Shown one piece after another: positions 12,780 to 25,391 of a stretch of 54,136 bases of DNA. The DNA lies in assembly GCF_000485595.1 (NCBI RefSeq), contig NW_014577309.1, positions 171,126 to 225,261 of the forward strand, read 5' to 3'. Position 1 is the first letter of the stretch, and the number at the start of each line of letters is the position of its first letter. The stretch comes from Priapulus caudatus. Lineage: Eukaryota > Priapulida > Priapulimorpha > Priapulimorphida > Priapulidae. Made by a program: the position numbers and the translations under genes. Under the pieces are notes generated by a model that was given only the letters and a program-made list of their open reading frames with translations, was not told the DNA's origin and did not search any database.

Positions 12780-15700
12780 CCAGATCGAAATTACAGCGTA
12801 ACTTCGAGAGCACTAGACACATTTAGCCGATTATGCAATAATCCTTAGGCTTATATGAGATAATTATGAGTAAACTAATAATTTATATATTATAGTAATA
12901 TATGTGATCAAGCTGTACATTAAAAGAACAACGCAATAAGTTACTTCCTACACCAGACATTTAACCCTGACGTGAAAGCTTGTAGTCTCTTCGGAAATCT
13001 ACTCATGTATTACCCTAAACAGTTACTACGATCAGCTTATAATCCATTGCTCGACCTTGAAGATACATGAACGACTCTAAGCTTACTCTAACATACTAAA
13101 TTACTGCCATTATTTGCTACATTCGCTAAATACTGAACCATGTACGACCTCTAATACAAGTACTAATATCCTGAATATAAATATGCACTGCAGCCTTCTT
13201 CACACTCATATTTCTCACGTACAATATTATTCATTTATTAATTTCAAATGTTGATAATCCAGCTCTAAACTCGGCCGCGACACACAATAATAACACTGAT
13301 TACAGTATCAAATAAATACTCATAATTAATATAATACATTTAACAATAACTACATAGCTCATCACGTATTGAATTTAAGATAAATAATTCATAATCATCT
13401 TTCACACAATACACATTTATATATTTTACAACAAGTTTAGACTTTATACCAACATAAATATAACAGTAACCATCCTACTCAAGATAATATATATTACGGA
13501 CGTTCCGACTTGTCCCGTTTACATCAGTGAACAAATAGATATATCCAGATTGGCACTATTAAATATTATTAATATTGCTATCTTAATTATGATATAATAA
13601 CATATCATCATTCTATTGGTCACTGATCGGATAAAGATTTTACAAACAGTGTCTCGGGCAAGCTTTAGATACAACATTCGTTCTCAAAAGTCTAGTGAAA
13701 CTGGATTAAAGAGTTATTTTCTCGCATTACAGAATTACTTCCATCGTCAACGAATTATTATTATTTTACAGTTTTAAAGTGCTCGCTTGACCTCTCGCAC
13801 CGACACATCACGTACGCATAAGAATGATATCGGAATGCTATTCTATCGTCCATGGACTCCTGGGAGCACAGTAACATGCTAAGGCTATACTATATATTAG
13901 AGGTCCAGCCTTAGTATTACACTGATATTTACTGTTTTTAGCTAAACCCTCATACATATTGTTGTTATCATTAATATTATTTGATAATTTTTTAGGATAC
14001 CTAAGAACTACAACTCGAAAATACTCAAACATGTCGCCGACTTACAATTTCAATTGCACACAGGCGCCCTCAATTTAAATTAACTAAATATTGCCTTTTA
14101 GCATGCTCGCGATAATTAAGCTGCTGGATAGCATACATACACCAGTTAAAACGCACACACACACCGTAAGACAACAACCACTTAACAGCGCATTACGATC
14201 GACAATAGACCGAAGTGAAGAACATCAGCTGCAGAATCAGCGAAACCACTTAAATAAAAATATGTAATTATTACATAAATTAAGCTCTATGCCAACTATT
14301 CTTTGCATAATACATACAATGCATAGTTCGCATTGTATTTATGTAGCCCTCCTCATCTGTCTAATAAAATCATCTGGCATTCCATATGACCACTACATAT
14401 ACTTGTAGATCTCTCCTAATCATACATCACCTAACATAAATAATTATATACAATCTTAATTAATCATGAGTACATAACACTCCACCACTACACCTACCCT
14501 ACATTGTGGTAAACAGTACACTTGATCGTGGTCCATTGAATCACTGATCTTTAAACACTGTCGCCTCACTTTAGCCATACCTAACAAAAATAACATTTTT
14601 ACTTTTAGACCCAGAATTACCATGAGCGCACGCATAATAATAGACTAGACATCATTACGCATTACTCGATAATGACCCTCTGAACCAATATATCGCTCCT
14701 CAAGGAGTCGTCAAATTCAATTATAGATACATATCGGAACCACACGTACACAATAATGTAACCTAACTCCTGAACCAACATAAAATAATCGCGCCAGTAA
14801 TTGAAGCGATAGAAGCGCAGGATGCAGTAGATCAGGAAGGTAGAGCCAAGTCAGGGTCAGTGTTCGCTTGGCCGGTTAGCAGGAAATGGGTAAGAAATTC
14901 ACTCCAGCTCTGCTCATATACTATTAATACCAACCTCGCCTAACGACCCCTTTGTAGCCTTGACAGGTAACCAACTGCTAGGGAGTCAATTCAAACTGAG
15001 CGTAGATAATTAAATTACATTTGAACACAGCGTGAAAAATCACAAATACGTAGCAGTTCTCGGACGGTACCCTCTGTGCATCCGCCTAAGTATACTACCT
15101 CGAAATTTTACCATATTATTCATAATCATAATACCATAGGCTAATCATTAAACATAACATAAAATCACTTAAAATTAACGCTCAAGCGGCACCACTTATT
15201 CTCTACATATCTTCTTCTCGCGACGAAATTAGACCATCGTTAGCTACACCGCATGTAAATTTTCCATAAATCATACATATCATCTACAACATACAGCCCA
15301 TTATGCACCATTAGGGGGATGCGCGCGCCAAGCCGGCAACAGGGGGTTGGCCGTCTTACCAAATTGCTCATTATCCTATCGGCAGTGAGTGCTCAAGACG
15401 TCCTCGCCATAGTAGCCTAGTCAAGTCAGGCACACTCTACTATCTATATAGTTCATAATCAGTCATCGAATGTTAGCTAGATCAGAAATAGGGGTTTGGT
15501 TTAAATAAGACCTAACGGATATATTTTGATAAATTCAACTCGTTAAGCAGAAAGAAGACGGCACGGTAAAAAGAATTAAACAAACAATAAAAACACATAA
15601 AATAAATTTTTCGGGTGTACTTGTAAAGAATTGTTCTACGTTGTCGTATGGGCCAAAAACAGTACAAAAGTCTCTTGTGATCTCTTCCAGAATAAAAACT

Positions 15701-16145
15701 AAAAAACGAGATCTCTCTTGGCAAGCCCAACCCAAAGTATTCCGACGTTATTTTCATTTAGAGCGATTGTTTGCTCTCCACGACATGTCGCTAGGTATGA
15801 GCGCGCGTTTGCGCGAGCGAAACGACAAGTGAAATTGTCACACAGCAGCAGTTCCCGAGCTGCGAGCTGGGCCAGGGGGGGCGGGGCGAATAACGCGCCT
15901 CAGCCTCAGAGACGAATTCACGAGGGGGTGGTTGTGCAGTGTGTGTAAAAGTAGCATTCTCAGAGCTTGCTAATCGTATGATTGAAATCTGCCTGACAGA
16001 TTAGGCATAATAGGTGTCCACGTGCACTATTTTGTTCTATAAAAGCTGTTTATGAAATGCAGAGTGTACTCTGTGAGTTGCTACACCCAGTTGATTATCA
16101 TCGCAGTATATATATATGTAATATAACCATCAGCACACTTGCATG
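12780..16145. repeat. 3.8-kb tandem unit, copy B, heavily degraded
   Basis: Landmarks of copies A and C recur in order with many indels and substitutions: the ggccgcgacacac motif at 13274, tttacagttttaa(a)gtgctcgc at 13766, aaaatactcaaacatgtcgccg at about 14020, gtagccttgaca at 14955, the tatgcaccattaggggg tract at 15303, gtcgctaggtatg at 15787 and aaccatcagcac at 16124. No coding frame survives. The error pattern resembles uncorrected long-read sequence more than neutral decay. Confidence 0.75.
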
Positions 16146-16502
16146 TCGTTTGTGCCGAATTTTTTTGCTAATGAACCGAGTGCGCGGTTACCGCCAGGAG
16201 ACCCGTTTCGGGGTAGTAAAACGTCGCATGATCGGGACAGCGGAGAGAAATCGTTTCGGAGCTTCCGTTACTTCTCGGCTCTGCTCCTGACTTGAGTTAG
16301 AAATTGCAGACTGATCTGGAAAACTTGCGTGTCTTTACCGACGCGCAATTCGTGAACCCGTTAATCGATCCCGCGTGAGATACACATCACTGAAAATTCT
16401 GCGAGGTCGTGATGCTGCTGTCGTTGCTGTGTGTGTGGTGTTGTCTGTGTGTCTCGTGGTCGTTGGCGCTCGGTGGGTGGGCCGCTGCATGGCGGTGTTC
16501 GC

Positions 16503-16504
<2 letters not shown>
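16146..16504. other. Single-copy spacer between units B and C
   Basis: About 360 bp with no counterpart in the other units and no coding frame I can support. It ends in GT-rich sequence just before the CT microsatellite of copy C. Confidence 0.4.
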
Positions 16505-16556
<52 letters not shown>

Positions 16557-16769
16557 GAAGATTGATTATGGCTCGCTCGCTTCGCCGCGAGGCAAGACAG
16601 ACATTGGCGGTAAACGTTTATAGACGTAATGTGAAACGGCGGAGGACTTACCGACGGACGGGACTCCGGGTTAGATCAGCGTTTGACGGCCTTTAGCGGA
16701 ACAATTCACCTTTAGAATTCACGAGATGACTGCTGGCCGGTGAGATCGTGAGTGCTGCCGGGAGATGTA

Positions 16770-16771
16770 GA

Positions 16772-16803
<32 letters not shown>

Positions 16804-16880
16804 CTGATGATGATGCTGATGATGATGTTGCTGCTGCTGCTGCGGCTGCTGCTGATGCTGCTGCTACTGCTGTAGATGCT

Positions 16881-16911
<31 letters not shown>

Positions 16912-17170
16912 ATGCTGATGATGATGTTGCTGCTGCTGCTGCGGCTGATGATGATGATTGTGACGATGCCGCCGCTGCTGCTGCCACCGTTTCTCTTGCC
17001 GAGACTTTTGCTGCTGCTGCTGGCGGCGGTGTTGCTACCAGCACTGCTGTTGTTGTTGTTGCTGGTGGTGGTGCTGCTGCTGTTACTGTTGTTGCTGATG
17101 CCGCTATTACTGTTGCTGCTGTTGCTACTGATACCGCTGCTGCTGACAGTGGCTGGCATACTGCTTAACT
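16770..17170. repeat. CTG/GAT trinucleotide repeat in copy C
   Basis: Blocks of ctg and gat alternate for 400 bp. The corresponding region of copy A (9225-9600) is shorter and interrupted by single-base changes. Open in every frame, so ORFs here are uninformative. Confidence 0.85.
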
Positions 17171-17616
17171 GCGACGTTGATGCGTCGAATGTTGACCTTA
17201 TGAGTGCCCTTTTGCAATATATGGCGTAGGATTATGTGAGAAATCATTTTCAATCGCGTGTAATACGCTTACGCTGTAAGATGCAGGGTAATACGTCATC
17301 GCACTAGAATTCTCGCCACTCATTCGCGATCGTTTAACCAACAATCGGGAGAACCAACGAGACAGTCACGTTAAATTATTGTTGTATTGTACATTTCAGC
17401 CAGACGAGGCTGTGCGATTAATTGTCTATACTTCTAACCCTGGCAAGTTATTGTTGTTATTGTAATGACATGGGACGTCGTGCTCGTACATATACGTAGC
17501 CCCACCGCGCACCCTAATGAATACAGACAATTGCGCGTTAATATGTTACTAATAGTAGAAGCAGCCGGTGAGAAACGGGTTAGGATTGTAGAGCGGTCAG
17601 TATGTTTTTGAATCCG

Positions 17617-17818
17617 TATAAATAGACTCGCTCGGACAGAGAGAAAAGATATTAGAGATAGAGAGTTACTAGAATTAGTTAGAGAACTGTTATTATATGG
17701 AGAGACACATTGTTACTATGTAGTGAGTCGGAGAGAGATCGAGACGAGGCGTCGGAGCCTAGACATGGTTGCCTAGGCTATGGTATGGTATATATTTGTA
17801 TATGTGTCAAGTAATAAA
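17617..17818 (+). promoter_or_regulatory. TATA box to AATAAA module in copy C (LTR-like)
   Basis: Second copy of the module: TATAAATA at 17617 and AATAAA at 17813, with the intervening sequence almost unchanged. Conservation of both elements at the same spacing in the two good copies is expected from recent duplication and is not proof of function. Confidence 0.35.
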
Positions 17819-18143
17819 GACACGAGTTACCTACAACTAACCTGCGAAGCTGTCTCATTCGGAACCTGACTAACCAGACTCTGCAATCATCTGCCGGACG
17901 ACTCTGCTACTATCTGCTATTTGCTACATCGCTAATACGCTGTCGACTCTACAAGATCCTGCACTGAGATCTTCAACTATTTCTCCGTACAATATTATCA
18001 TTATTAATTCAAGTTGATTCACGTTAACGGCCGCGACACACAACATACGCACATAACAACGTGATAGAAATTTCTCTTCCACACCACTTTATTTACGTAG
18101 ACAAAACAGACTCACGATTACATTACGCGTTCCGCTGTCCCGA

Positions 18144-18200
18144 CCATAGAAATAATATAGATGGACTATCTATATTATGCTATCTATATTATTTCTATGG
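18144..18200. repeat. Hairpin, 19-bp arms, copy C
   Basis: Same hairpin as in copy A, here with perfect arms ccatagaaataatatagat / atctatattatttctatgg. One base of the arm and one of the loop differ from copy A. Confidence 0.8.
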
Positions 18201-19625
18201 TCCTGACGGACAGACAACAGTGGGGAGTAGATACAATCGTTCAGAGTTAGGAACTGGAAGATTTTTCCCGAAGAACCTTTCACATTTTATTTTACAGTTT
18301 TAAGTGCTCGCGACCTCTCGACCGACATCCGCCGGATGACGGACTGTTCTACGTCGGGACTCGGGAGACAGGGCATCTATATAGAGGCCGTGTATTACGT
18401 TACTGTTTTGCACCCCTCCTTTTATATTATATATCTTGATAGGACAGAACAACGAACAAAAATGTCGCCGTTATGCACGGCGCCCAAAACAAAAATTGCA
18501 GAGCTGCGAAGTGGGGGAGCGTAGGGTGTGGAGAGGGAGGCGGTGGAACCATTAAAATTTAAGTCATCCACTATTTTGCGCAGTTCGCTGTTTTTGGCCC
18601 CCCTGTTAAAAAATCCTGGCTATGCCACTGCTCGGTGGTAACAGCACTTGGTGGTCGGTCACCTGCTACCACTGCGCACTGCAAAAATAACATTTACTCT
18701 GACCAGGAGCGCCGTAGAATAGACGCTCCGTAGCTCGCCATATACGCTCCAGGAGCGTCATCATAATAGACGTACGACACACGACACATGACACTCTGAC
18801 CAACATAAACCGCAGATTGGCGGGCGGAGAGGAAGGAAGGAGGAGGCGGGCGGGGGGGGGGGTAAGAACTCCGCGCTCCTATTACCGCTAACGACCTTGT
18901 AGCCTTGACGGACACGCTAGAGGTTCACGAGCGTGATATAATACGACACAGCGAAAACAACGTAGAGTCGGCGGCCACTGTGCCGCCAGTAACTACCGAA
19001 ATTACGGTAACAACAAAAAATAATAACAGCGGCAAACATTTTTCTCGGCGAATGCACGTCGCACCACGCATTTTTCCCCATTATGCACCATTAGGGGATG
19101 CGCGCGCAAGGGCAACAGGGGGGGGGGGCGTCTACCAAATTGCTCCATTTCTATCGGCAAGTGAGTGTCAGACGTCCTCCGCGGCAGCAGAGCACCCATC
19201 AAAATGCAAATCAGTCATCGGAAGCAGCAGCAGGGGGCCTCCGGTTTTTTTAATCAACTCGCGAAGGAAACGCACGCGTGCCACCAAAAAAATAAACCGA
19301 CCAAAAATATAAACCGACGGCGCCCAAGTATTCCACGACGTTATTTTCATTAGGGCGATTGTTGCTTCGCGACTGTCGCTAGGTATGCGCGCGCGCAAAC
19401 GAAGTGAAATTGTCACACAGCGGCAGTTCCCGGCTGCCGAGGGCCGGGGGGGGGGGAAATAAACGCGAGCTCAGAGACGAATTCACGCGTGTTTGTCGTG
19501 TTTAAAGTGCACTCGTATTTGCGCACACAAGTTACTGCCACTATTTTGTTACATTTTATGCATATATCTATCTATATACACACATTATATATATATATGT
19601 ATATAACCATCAGCACTTGCACCGA

Positions 19626-20675
19626 CTAAGAGATGCCGCCGCAGAGCGTTTCGAGGGCAGCGAGCTCGTCAGCTTCCGAACCGGCGCCCCCTGCTGGAGT
19701 CGCCACGTTGACCTTGACCACCGCCACCCCATCGTCCCGGGACACACCGCCGTCTGCCTCCTTCGCGTCGCCGCCGCCCCGCGCGACCACGCTCGTCGTC
19801 TCCATGGCGACCTCGTCAGCATCCCTCCCAGCATGCTGTTCGTCAGTCTTCTGCTGCTCACTTGTTTGCTGTTCATCTGTTTTCTGCTGCTCACTTGTTT
19901 GCGGTTCATCTGTGTTCTGCTGCTCACCTGTCTGCTGCTGCTCACTTGTCTGCTGTTCACTTGACTGCTGTTTGCCTGTCTTCTGCTGCTCACTTGTTTG
20001 CTGTTCATCTGTTTTCTGCTGCTCACTTGTTTGCTGTTCATCTGTGTTCTGCTGCTCACTTGTCTGCTGCTGCTCAATTGTCTGCTGTTCATCTGTTTTC
20101 TGCTGCTCACTTGTTTGCTGTTCATCTGTGTTCTGCTGCTCGCTTGTCTGCTGTTCATCTGTTTTCTGCTGCTCACTTGTTTGCTGTTCATCTGTGTTCT
20201 GCTGCTCACTTGTCTGCTGCTGCTCAATTGTCTGCTGCTCATCTGTTTTCTGCTGCTTACTTGTCTGCTGTTCATCTGTGTTCTGCTGTTCAATTGTCTG
20301 CTGTTCATCTGTTTTCTGCTGTTCACTTGACTGCTGTTTGCCTGTGTTCTGCTGCTCACTTGTCTGCTGTTCATCTGTTTTCTGCTGTTCACTTGACTGC
20401 TGTTCGCCTGTCTTCTGCTGCTCACTTGTCTGCTGTTCATCCATCTGCTGTTCTTCTGTGCTCTGCTGTTCGCCCATCTTCTGCTGTTCATTTGCCTGCT
20501 GCTCACTTGTCTGCTCTCCATCTATCGTCGGCTCGCTTTTCTCAGACGTAGGTTGCTGCTGCTCCTCACCAGCCGTGCCTTGCTTAGTGGACGTGCCATC
20601 TTCGTTTTCCTCCCGTTCTGCTTTCTGCTGAGTATCCACAGCTGCAACATTCTGTCTTAATTCTTGCTTCGCCAT
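19626..20675 (-). CDS. Gln/Glu/Thr/Ser-rich tandem-repeat protein, unknown function
   Basis: 349 codons. The start was chosen at ATG 20675 because it has a strong animal initiation context (GCAAGATGGCG); an in-frame ATG lies 30 codons upstream in AT-rich sequence that looks like leader. The N-terminus (MAKQELRQNVAAVDTQQ) is hydrophilic, then about 220 residues alternate SEQQKTDEQQT and SEQQNTDEQQT units, often grouped as 28-residue blocks beginning IEQQQ. The tail (AALETLCGGIS) is Ala/Gly/Asp-rich. There is no signal peptide, membrane segment or cysteine pattern; disorder or coiled coil is likely. I do not recognise the family. The opposite strand is also open (Cys/Ser-rich), so strand choice rests on composition and start context. 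Confidence 0.5.
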   Translation of the reverse strand: MAKQELRQNVAAVDTQQKAEREENEDGTSTKQGTAGEEQQQPTSEKSEPTIDGEQTSEQQANEQQKMGEQQSTEEQQMDEQQTSEQQKTGEQQSSEQQKTDEQQTSEQQNTGKQQSSEQQKTDEQQTIEQQNTDEQQTSKQQKTDEQQTIEQQQTSEQQNTDEQQTSEQQKTDEQQTSEQQNTDEQQTSEQQKTDEQQTIEQQQTSEQQNTDEQQTSEQQKTDEQQTSEQQKTGKQQSSEQQTSEQQQTGEQQNTDEPQTSEQQKTDEQQTSEQQKTDEQHAGRDADEVAMETTSVVARGGGDAKEADGGVSRDDGVAVVKVNVATPAGGAGSEADELAALETLCGGIS

Positions 20676-20760
20676 CTTGCTCTGCTTTTGCTTTAAGTTC
20701 TGGTGATAAATAAAATTTAAAAAATGAAATAAATCACGATTATTTTTTATTATTGTTTTT

Positions 20761-21330
20761 TTCACACCAAACTCTGTACGATGTATCTTTGATTCTCGGT
20801 ACCCACTCCACTCACCCTGCCATGCACCTAAACCGAGGAAACGATTGCCGAATTACAATATACAATGACAACATACATATACATTGCCCATTACAACATA
20901 CTGCTGCTAACGAACCGCAACGACCACGTACACTAATGAATGCACTTCACTGTAGGATTACAACGGCACCCTCCTACACTGTCGAGTACACAGTCGCTGC
21001 CTCACTACGCACTGCTGGTGTGATGGTAATAAAAAGGCCCTTCTAAACGTCGACGATCCATCGTAAATTCATTAAGCATGCTCGATTACATAGAAACCAG
21101 CGCCGCTCCGCACATCATTAAGATTGGTTTGTTAGGGAGCGCGATGGGTTGTAATCTGCTTAGCCGAGACGAGGCAATTGCCTGATAGCGCGTAAGCTGA
21201 ATGAGAGATTAACGACAGGGGTGGGGGCTAGGTCACTTCTCTACGGAATCAGCAAAGTCGTGACGGAAGAGGATTGGCACGTACGAGCATCGCGCCACAC
21301 GACAAATTTGCACGCCGGGGCACTGTCACG
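20761..21330. other. No gene recognised
   Basis: Region just upstream of the EQQ-repeat ORF on its strand. AT-rich leader at 20700-20760; no clear TATA box or CpG island identified. Confidence 0.35.
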
Positions 21331-21850
21331 GGTGGATGAGGAGAGGGGAGAAGGGAAGGCAGAGGGGGAGGACAGACGAGAAGAGGAGGAGGGCAGAGGA
21401 AGAAAGTGGGAGGGCAGCAGATGATAGAGGAAGAAGGGGAGAGGGCAGGGGAGGAAAGGAGAGGGCAGAGAAGAGAAAGGGAGGTCAGGGGATGGAAGGG
21501 GGAAAGAGTGGAGGGGAGGGCAGAGGAGGTAAGGGGAGCAGAGGAGGGAAGGGAAGGGGGAAACGGCGGGTGCCGACAACCAAAAAAGGCGGCACGACGA
21601 GAGGAAGGGAACGAGGAAATGGACGGCCGACACAGGAAGTTGAAGGAAGAGGAAGAGCAGCAGGGCAGGCGCAGGGGGGCGGTCGTGAGAGCGGAAGCGG
21701 CGGCGTTCTGCAACACGCGCAGCGACTACACAAATACAGAAATACCCCACCCCACCACCACCACCACCACCACACGCACACACGCACGCACACACACACA
21801 CGCACGCGCGCGCACGCACGCACACACACACACACATACACACTCATCCC
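21330..21850. repeat. Purine-rich tract followed by CCA/CA repeats
   Basis: G/A-rich to about 21650, then cca and ca microsatellite at 21744-21845. The long frames here lack non-repeat content. Confidence 0.85.
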
Positions 21851-22137
21851 CACCCACCCCACCCTCCCACACCGGCACAGTACGGAAAATCCGCGACCAG
21901 CACCTGCGTGCGTGCGCTCACCAGCGGCGCTAAGCACCCCTGAATGACAGATGAAGTCACGTCATCATCATCATCATCATCGTCGTCGTCGGCGTCGTCC
22001 GTGTCGCGCGCGAATCGCGGCGGCTGATCACCACGCTATTTGTATTACTCGCATGGGAAGTCGTTACCGAGATTGACAATCACGCGTGCCACGCGATCGG
22101 CGCATGCGCACCCCGGGGGGGGGCGACTTGACACGGT

Positions 22138-22405
22138 GACGGCGCACGCGCACCCGGCGGGGGGTGACATGACACGGTGACGGCGCACGCATGCGCGGCG
22201 GGGGTGACATGACACGGTGACGGCGCACGCGCACCCGGCGGGGGGTGACATGACACGGTGACGGCGCACGCGCACCCGGCGGGGGGTGACATGACACGGT
22301 GACGGCGCACGCATGCGCGGGGGGGGGGTGACATGACACGGTGACGGCGCACGCATGCGCGGGGGGGGGGGTGACATGACACGGTGACGGCGCACGCATG
22401 CGCGG
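22138..22405. repeat. 40-41-bp minisatellite
   Basis: Six to seven copies of gacggcgcacgc(g/a)...ggggggtgacatgacacggt, varying mainly in G-run length and in cgcacccgg versus atgcgcg. Confidence 0.9.
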
Positions 22406-22654
22406 GCGAGTTTTTCACCGGCGAAGAACGGTTGACGTCAAAAAACGACGATGCGTGTGATCGATTACATACGTCATGCAAGCGAGAGGGAGATGCGCGC
22501 TGTACGGAATGACATTCGCGTCTGGTCGCTGCCTGATGTTCTCTGACGGCGGGGGTGGTTGATATAGGACGAGCAATATAGGCTGATGTGAACGCCCCAC
22601 CGCCCTCCGTATCATATAACATCACATTACGAGAGAAGAACCAGAAAAAGAACC

Positions 22655-25025
22655 GCTCATCCACGTGATTACCGTACTTACCTGTATTACGTGATTACCG
22701 TACTTACCTGTATTACTGTATTACGTGATTACCGTACTTACCTGTATTATTGTATTACGTGATTACCGTACTTACCTGTATTACGTGATTACCGTACTTA
22801 CCTGTATTACTGTATTACGTGATTACCGTACTTACCTGTATTACTGTATTACGTGATTACCGTACTTACCTGTATTACTGTATTACGTGATTACCGTACT
22901 TACCTGTATTACTGTATTACGTGATTACCGTAACTTCCTGTATTACTGTATTACTGCTGTTTACCGTACTTCCTGTATTCTGTATATACGTGATTACCTA
23001 CGCTTACCTGTATTACATGCTTATTACTGCATTACCGCTACTATACCTGTATTACTGTATTACGTGATTACCGTACTTACTGCTATTACTGTATTACCCC
23101 GTGATACCGTATTACTGTATAACTGTTATTAACGTGATTACCGTACTTACCTGTATTACTGTAGTACGTGAATTACCGTACTTACCCTGTATTTACTGTA
23201 TACGTGACATTTACCTTACTTCACTGTATTTACGTATTACTTGATTACCGTTTACTTACCGTGTATTACTGTAGCTACGTGATTACCGTACTTACCTGTA
23301 TTACTGTATTACGTGATTACCGTACTTACCTGTATTACTGTATTACGTGATTACCGTACTTACCTGTATTACTGTATTACGTGATTACCGTACTTACGTG
23401 ATTACCGTACTTACCCTGTATTACTGCCCTAGTACTGATTACCGTACTTACCTGTATTACTGTAGTACGTGATTACGTACTTACCTGTATTATTGTATTA
23501 CGTGATTACCGTCTTACCTGTATTACTGTATTACGTGATTACCGCTACTTACCTGTTATTACTGTACGTACTACCTGTATACGTGTATTACGTGATTACC
23601 GTACTTAACCTGTTATTACCTGTATTACAGCTGATTACCGTACTTACCTTTTACTTGTATTCTGTCATTACCTTACTTACCTGTTTAACTGATTACAGTG
23701 CATTACCGCTACTTACTGATTACACGTACTTACCTGTATTTATTGCTATACTGCATTACCGTACTTACCTGTATTACGTGATTACCCGTACTTACTTGTA
23801 TACTAGTAATTACGTGATTACCGTACTTACCTGTATTACTGTATTACGTGATTACCGTACTTACCTGTATTACTGTATTACGGAATACCGTACTTACCTG
23901 CCTATACCGTGATTTACCGTACTTACATGTATTACTGTATTACGTGATTTACCTTATTACCGTGTATTACTGATATTACGTGATTACCGTCTACTTACGC
24001 TGTATTATTGTATTACGTGATTACGTACTTACCTGTATTTACGTTGATATACCGTACTTACTAGTATTACGTAGATTTTTACCGTACTTACCTGATTACT
24101 GATATTACGTGATTCCGTACTTACCTGTATTACTGTGCTACGTGATTACCAGTACCTTACCTGTATTATTGGTATTAACGCTGATTACCGTAGCTGTACC
24201 TGTATTACGTGATTACCGTACTTACCTGTATTACTGTATTACGTGATTACCGTACTTACCTGTATTACTGTATTACGTGATTACCTGTATTACTGTATTA
24301 CGTGATTACCGTACTTACCTGTATTACTGTATTACGTGATTACCGTACTTACCTGTATTACGTGATTACCGTACTTACCTGTATTACGTGATTACCGTAC
24401 TTACCTGTATTACTGTATTACGACAAAGTGATTACCAGTAGCTTACCATTATTACTGCCTAGCTACGTGATACCGTACTTCCCTGTATTATTGTATTACG
24501 TGATTACCGTATACCTGTATTACTGTGGATTACGCGTACTTACCTGTATTACATGTATTAACGTGGATTACCGTAATACCTGATATTAACTGTATTACGT
24601 GATTACCTGTATACTGTATTACGTTATTATACCTTAACTTAACCTGTAGTTACTGTATTACGCTGCATTACCGTACTTACCTGTATACTGTTATTTACGT
24701 GATTACCGTACTGTACCTGCTATTACTGTATACGTGAGATTACCGCTACTTACCTGTCATTACTGTATTACTCCCCGTGATTTACCGTATTACCTGTATT
24801 TACTGTATACGTGATAACCGTACTTACCTGTATTACTGTATTACTGATTACCTGTATTACTGTATTACGTGATTACCGTACTTACCTGTATTACGTGATT
24901 ACCTGTATTAGGTGATTACCATGATTACTTGTATTACTGTATTACGTGATTACCGTACTTACCTGTATTACTGTATTACGTGATTACCGTACTTACCTGT
25001 ATTACTGTATTAGGTGATTACCGTT
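22655..25025. repeat. 2.4-kb minisatellite of gtgattaccgtacttacctg units
   Basis: Units of 25-34 bp: gtgattaccgtacttacctg plus one or two tattac extensions. Units are almost perfect at 22655-22920, 23280-23400, 24190-24420 and 24940-25015, but riddled with one-base indels elsewhere. No spacers, so it is not a CRISPR array. It lies directly 3' of the last supported CIZ1-like exon. Confidence 0.95.
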
Positions 25026-25047
25026 CCGTAGCGGCATTTATCATACG

Positions 25048-25116
25048 GTGAATCTTCGAGATTTATCACCATTAGCAGAAATTCCTCGCAGAGCCCGATT
25101 TTCTTTCTAGCTAGTA
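25048..25116 (-). CDS. Possible terminal exon of the CIZ1-like gene
   Basis: After a CTAGCTAG acceptor the minus strand reads, in phase 0, KENRALRGISANGDKSRRFTV and then a TGA. A short basic tail after MH3 would fit the family. The acceptor lacks a pyrimidine tract and there is no clear poly(A) signal, because a minisatellite begins just below. Boundaries are approximate; the true last exon may lie elsewhere. Confidence 0.28.
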
Positions 25117-25391
25117 ATTACGTTACATTATTCTGACATACTTACATGCTATGCTATGTAGTAGTTAGGTTACATCATGTATATGTATGTATATATATAT
25201 ATATCATGGTATACGATATTTAGATTATGTTATATGACATATATCATACTACACGATACTTATGTGAAATTATATGGCATAAACAATATGTACGTTATAT
25301 TATGTGGCATACATAATAGTTATGTTACATTATGCCGTGCATACGCCATGCTATACTGTTCTGACGTTGCATTACAGCAGTATGTACTTAC

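Larger units (their letters stand above)
16505..20760. repeat. 3.8-kb tandem unit, copy C
   Basis: Begins with the same CT tract and agaagattgattatggctc as copy A. It carries an expanded CTG/GAT trinucleotide region (16770-17170), the TATA/AATAAA module, a perfect hairpin and the full EQQ-repeat ORF at its end. The best-quality copy of the unit. Confidence 0.9.

Noticed and set aside
16752-17229. Poly-Ala/Asp, poly-Leu and poly-Ser ORFs
   Set aside because: CTG/GAT trinucleotide tract open in all frames; no unique coding flank.
19633-20631. Plus-strand 332-codon Cys/Ser/Val ORF opposite the EQQ ORF
   Set aside because: Mirror of the CAG-like repeat. The minus strand has the better start context, hydrophilic repeats and a plausible N-terminus. 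Kept as the alternative, not annotated.
22655-25025. CRISPR-like array
   Set aside because: Direct tandem units without unique spacers, in a eukaryotic context.
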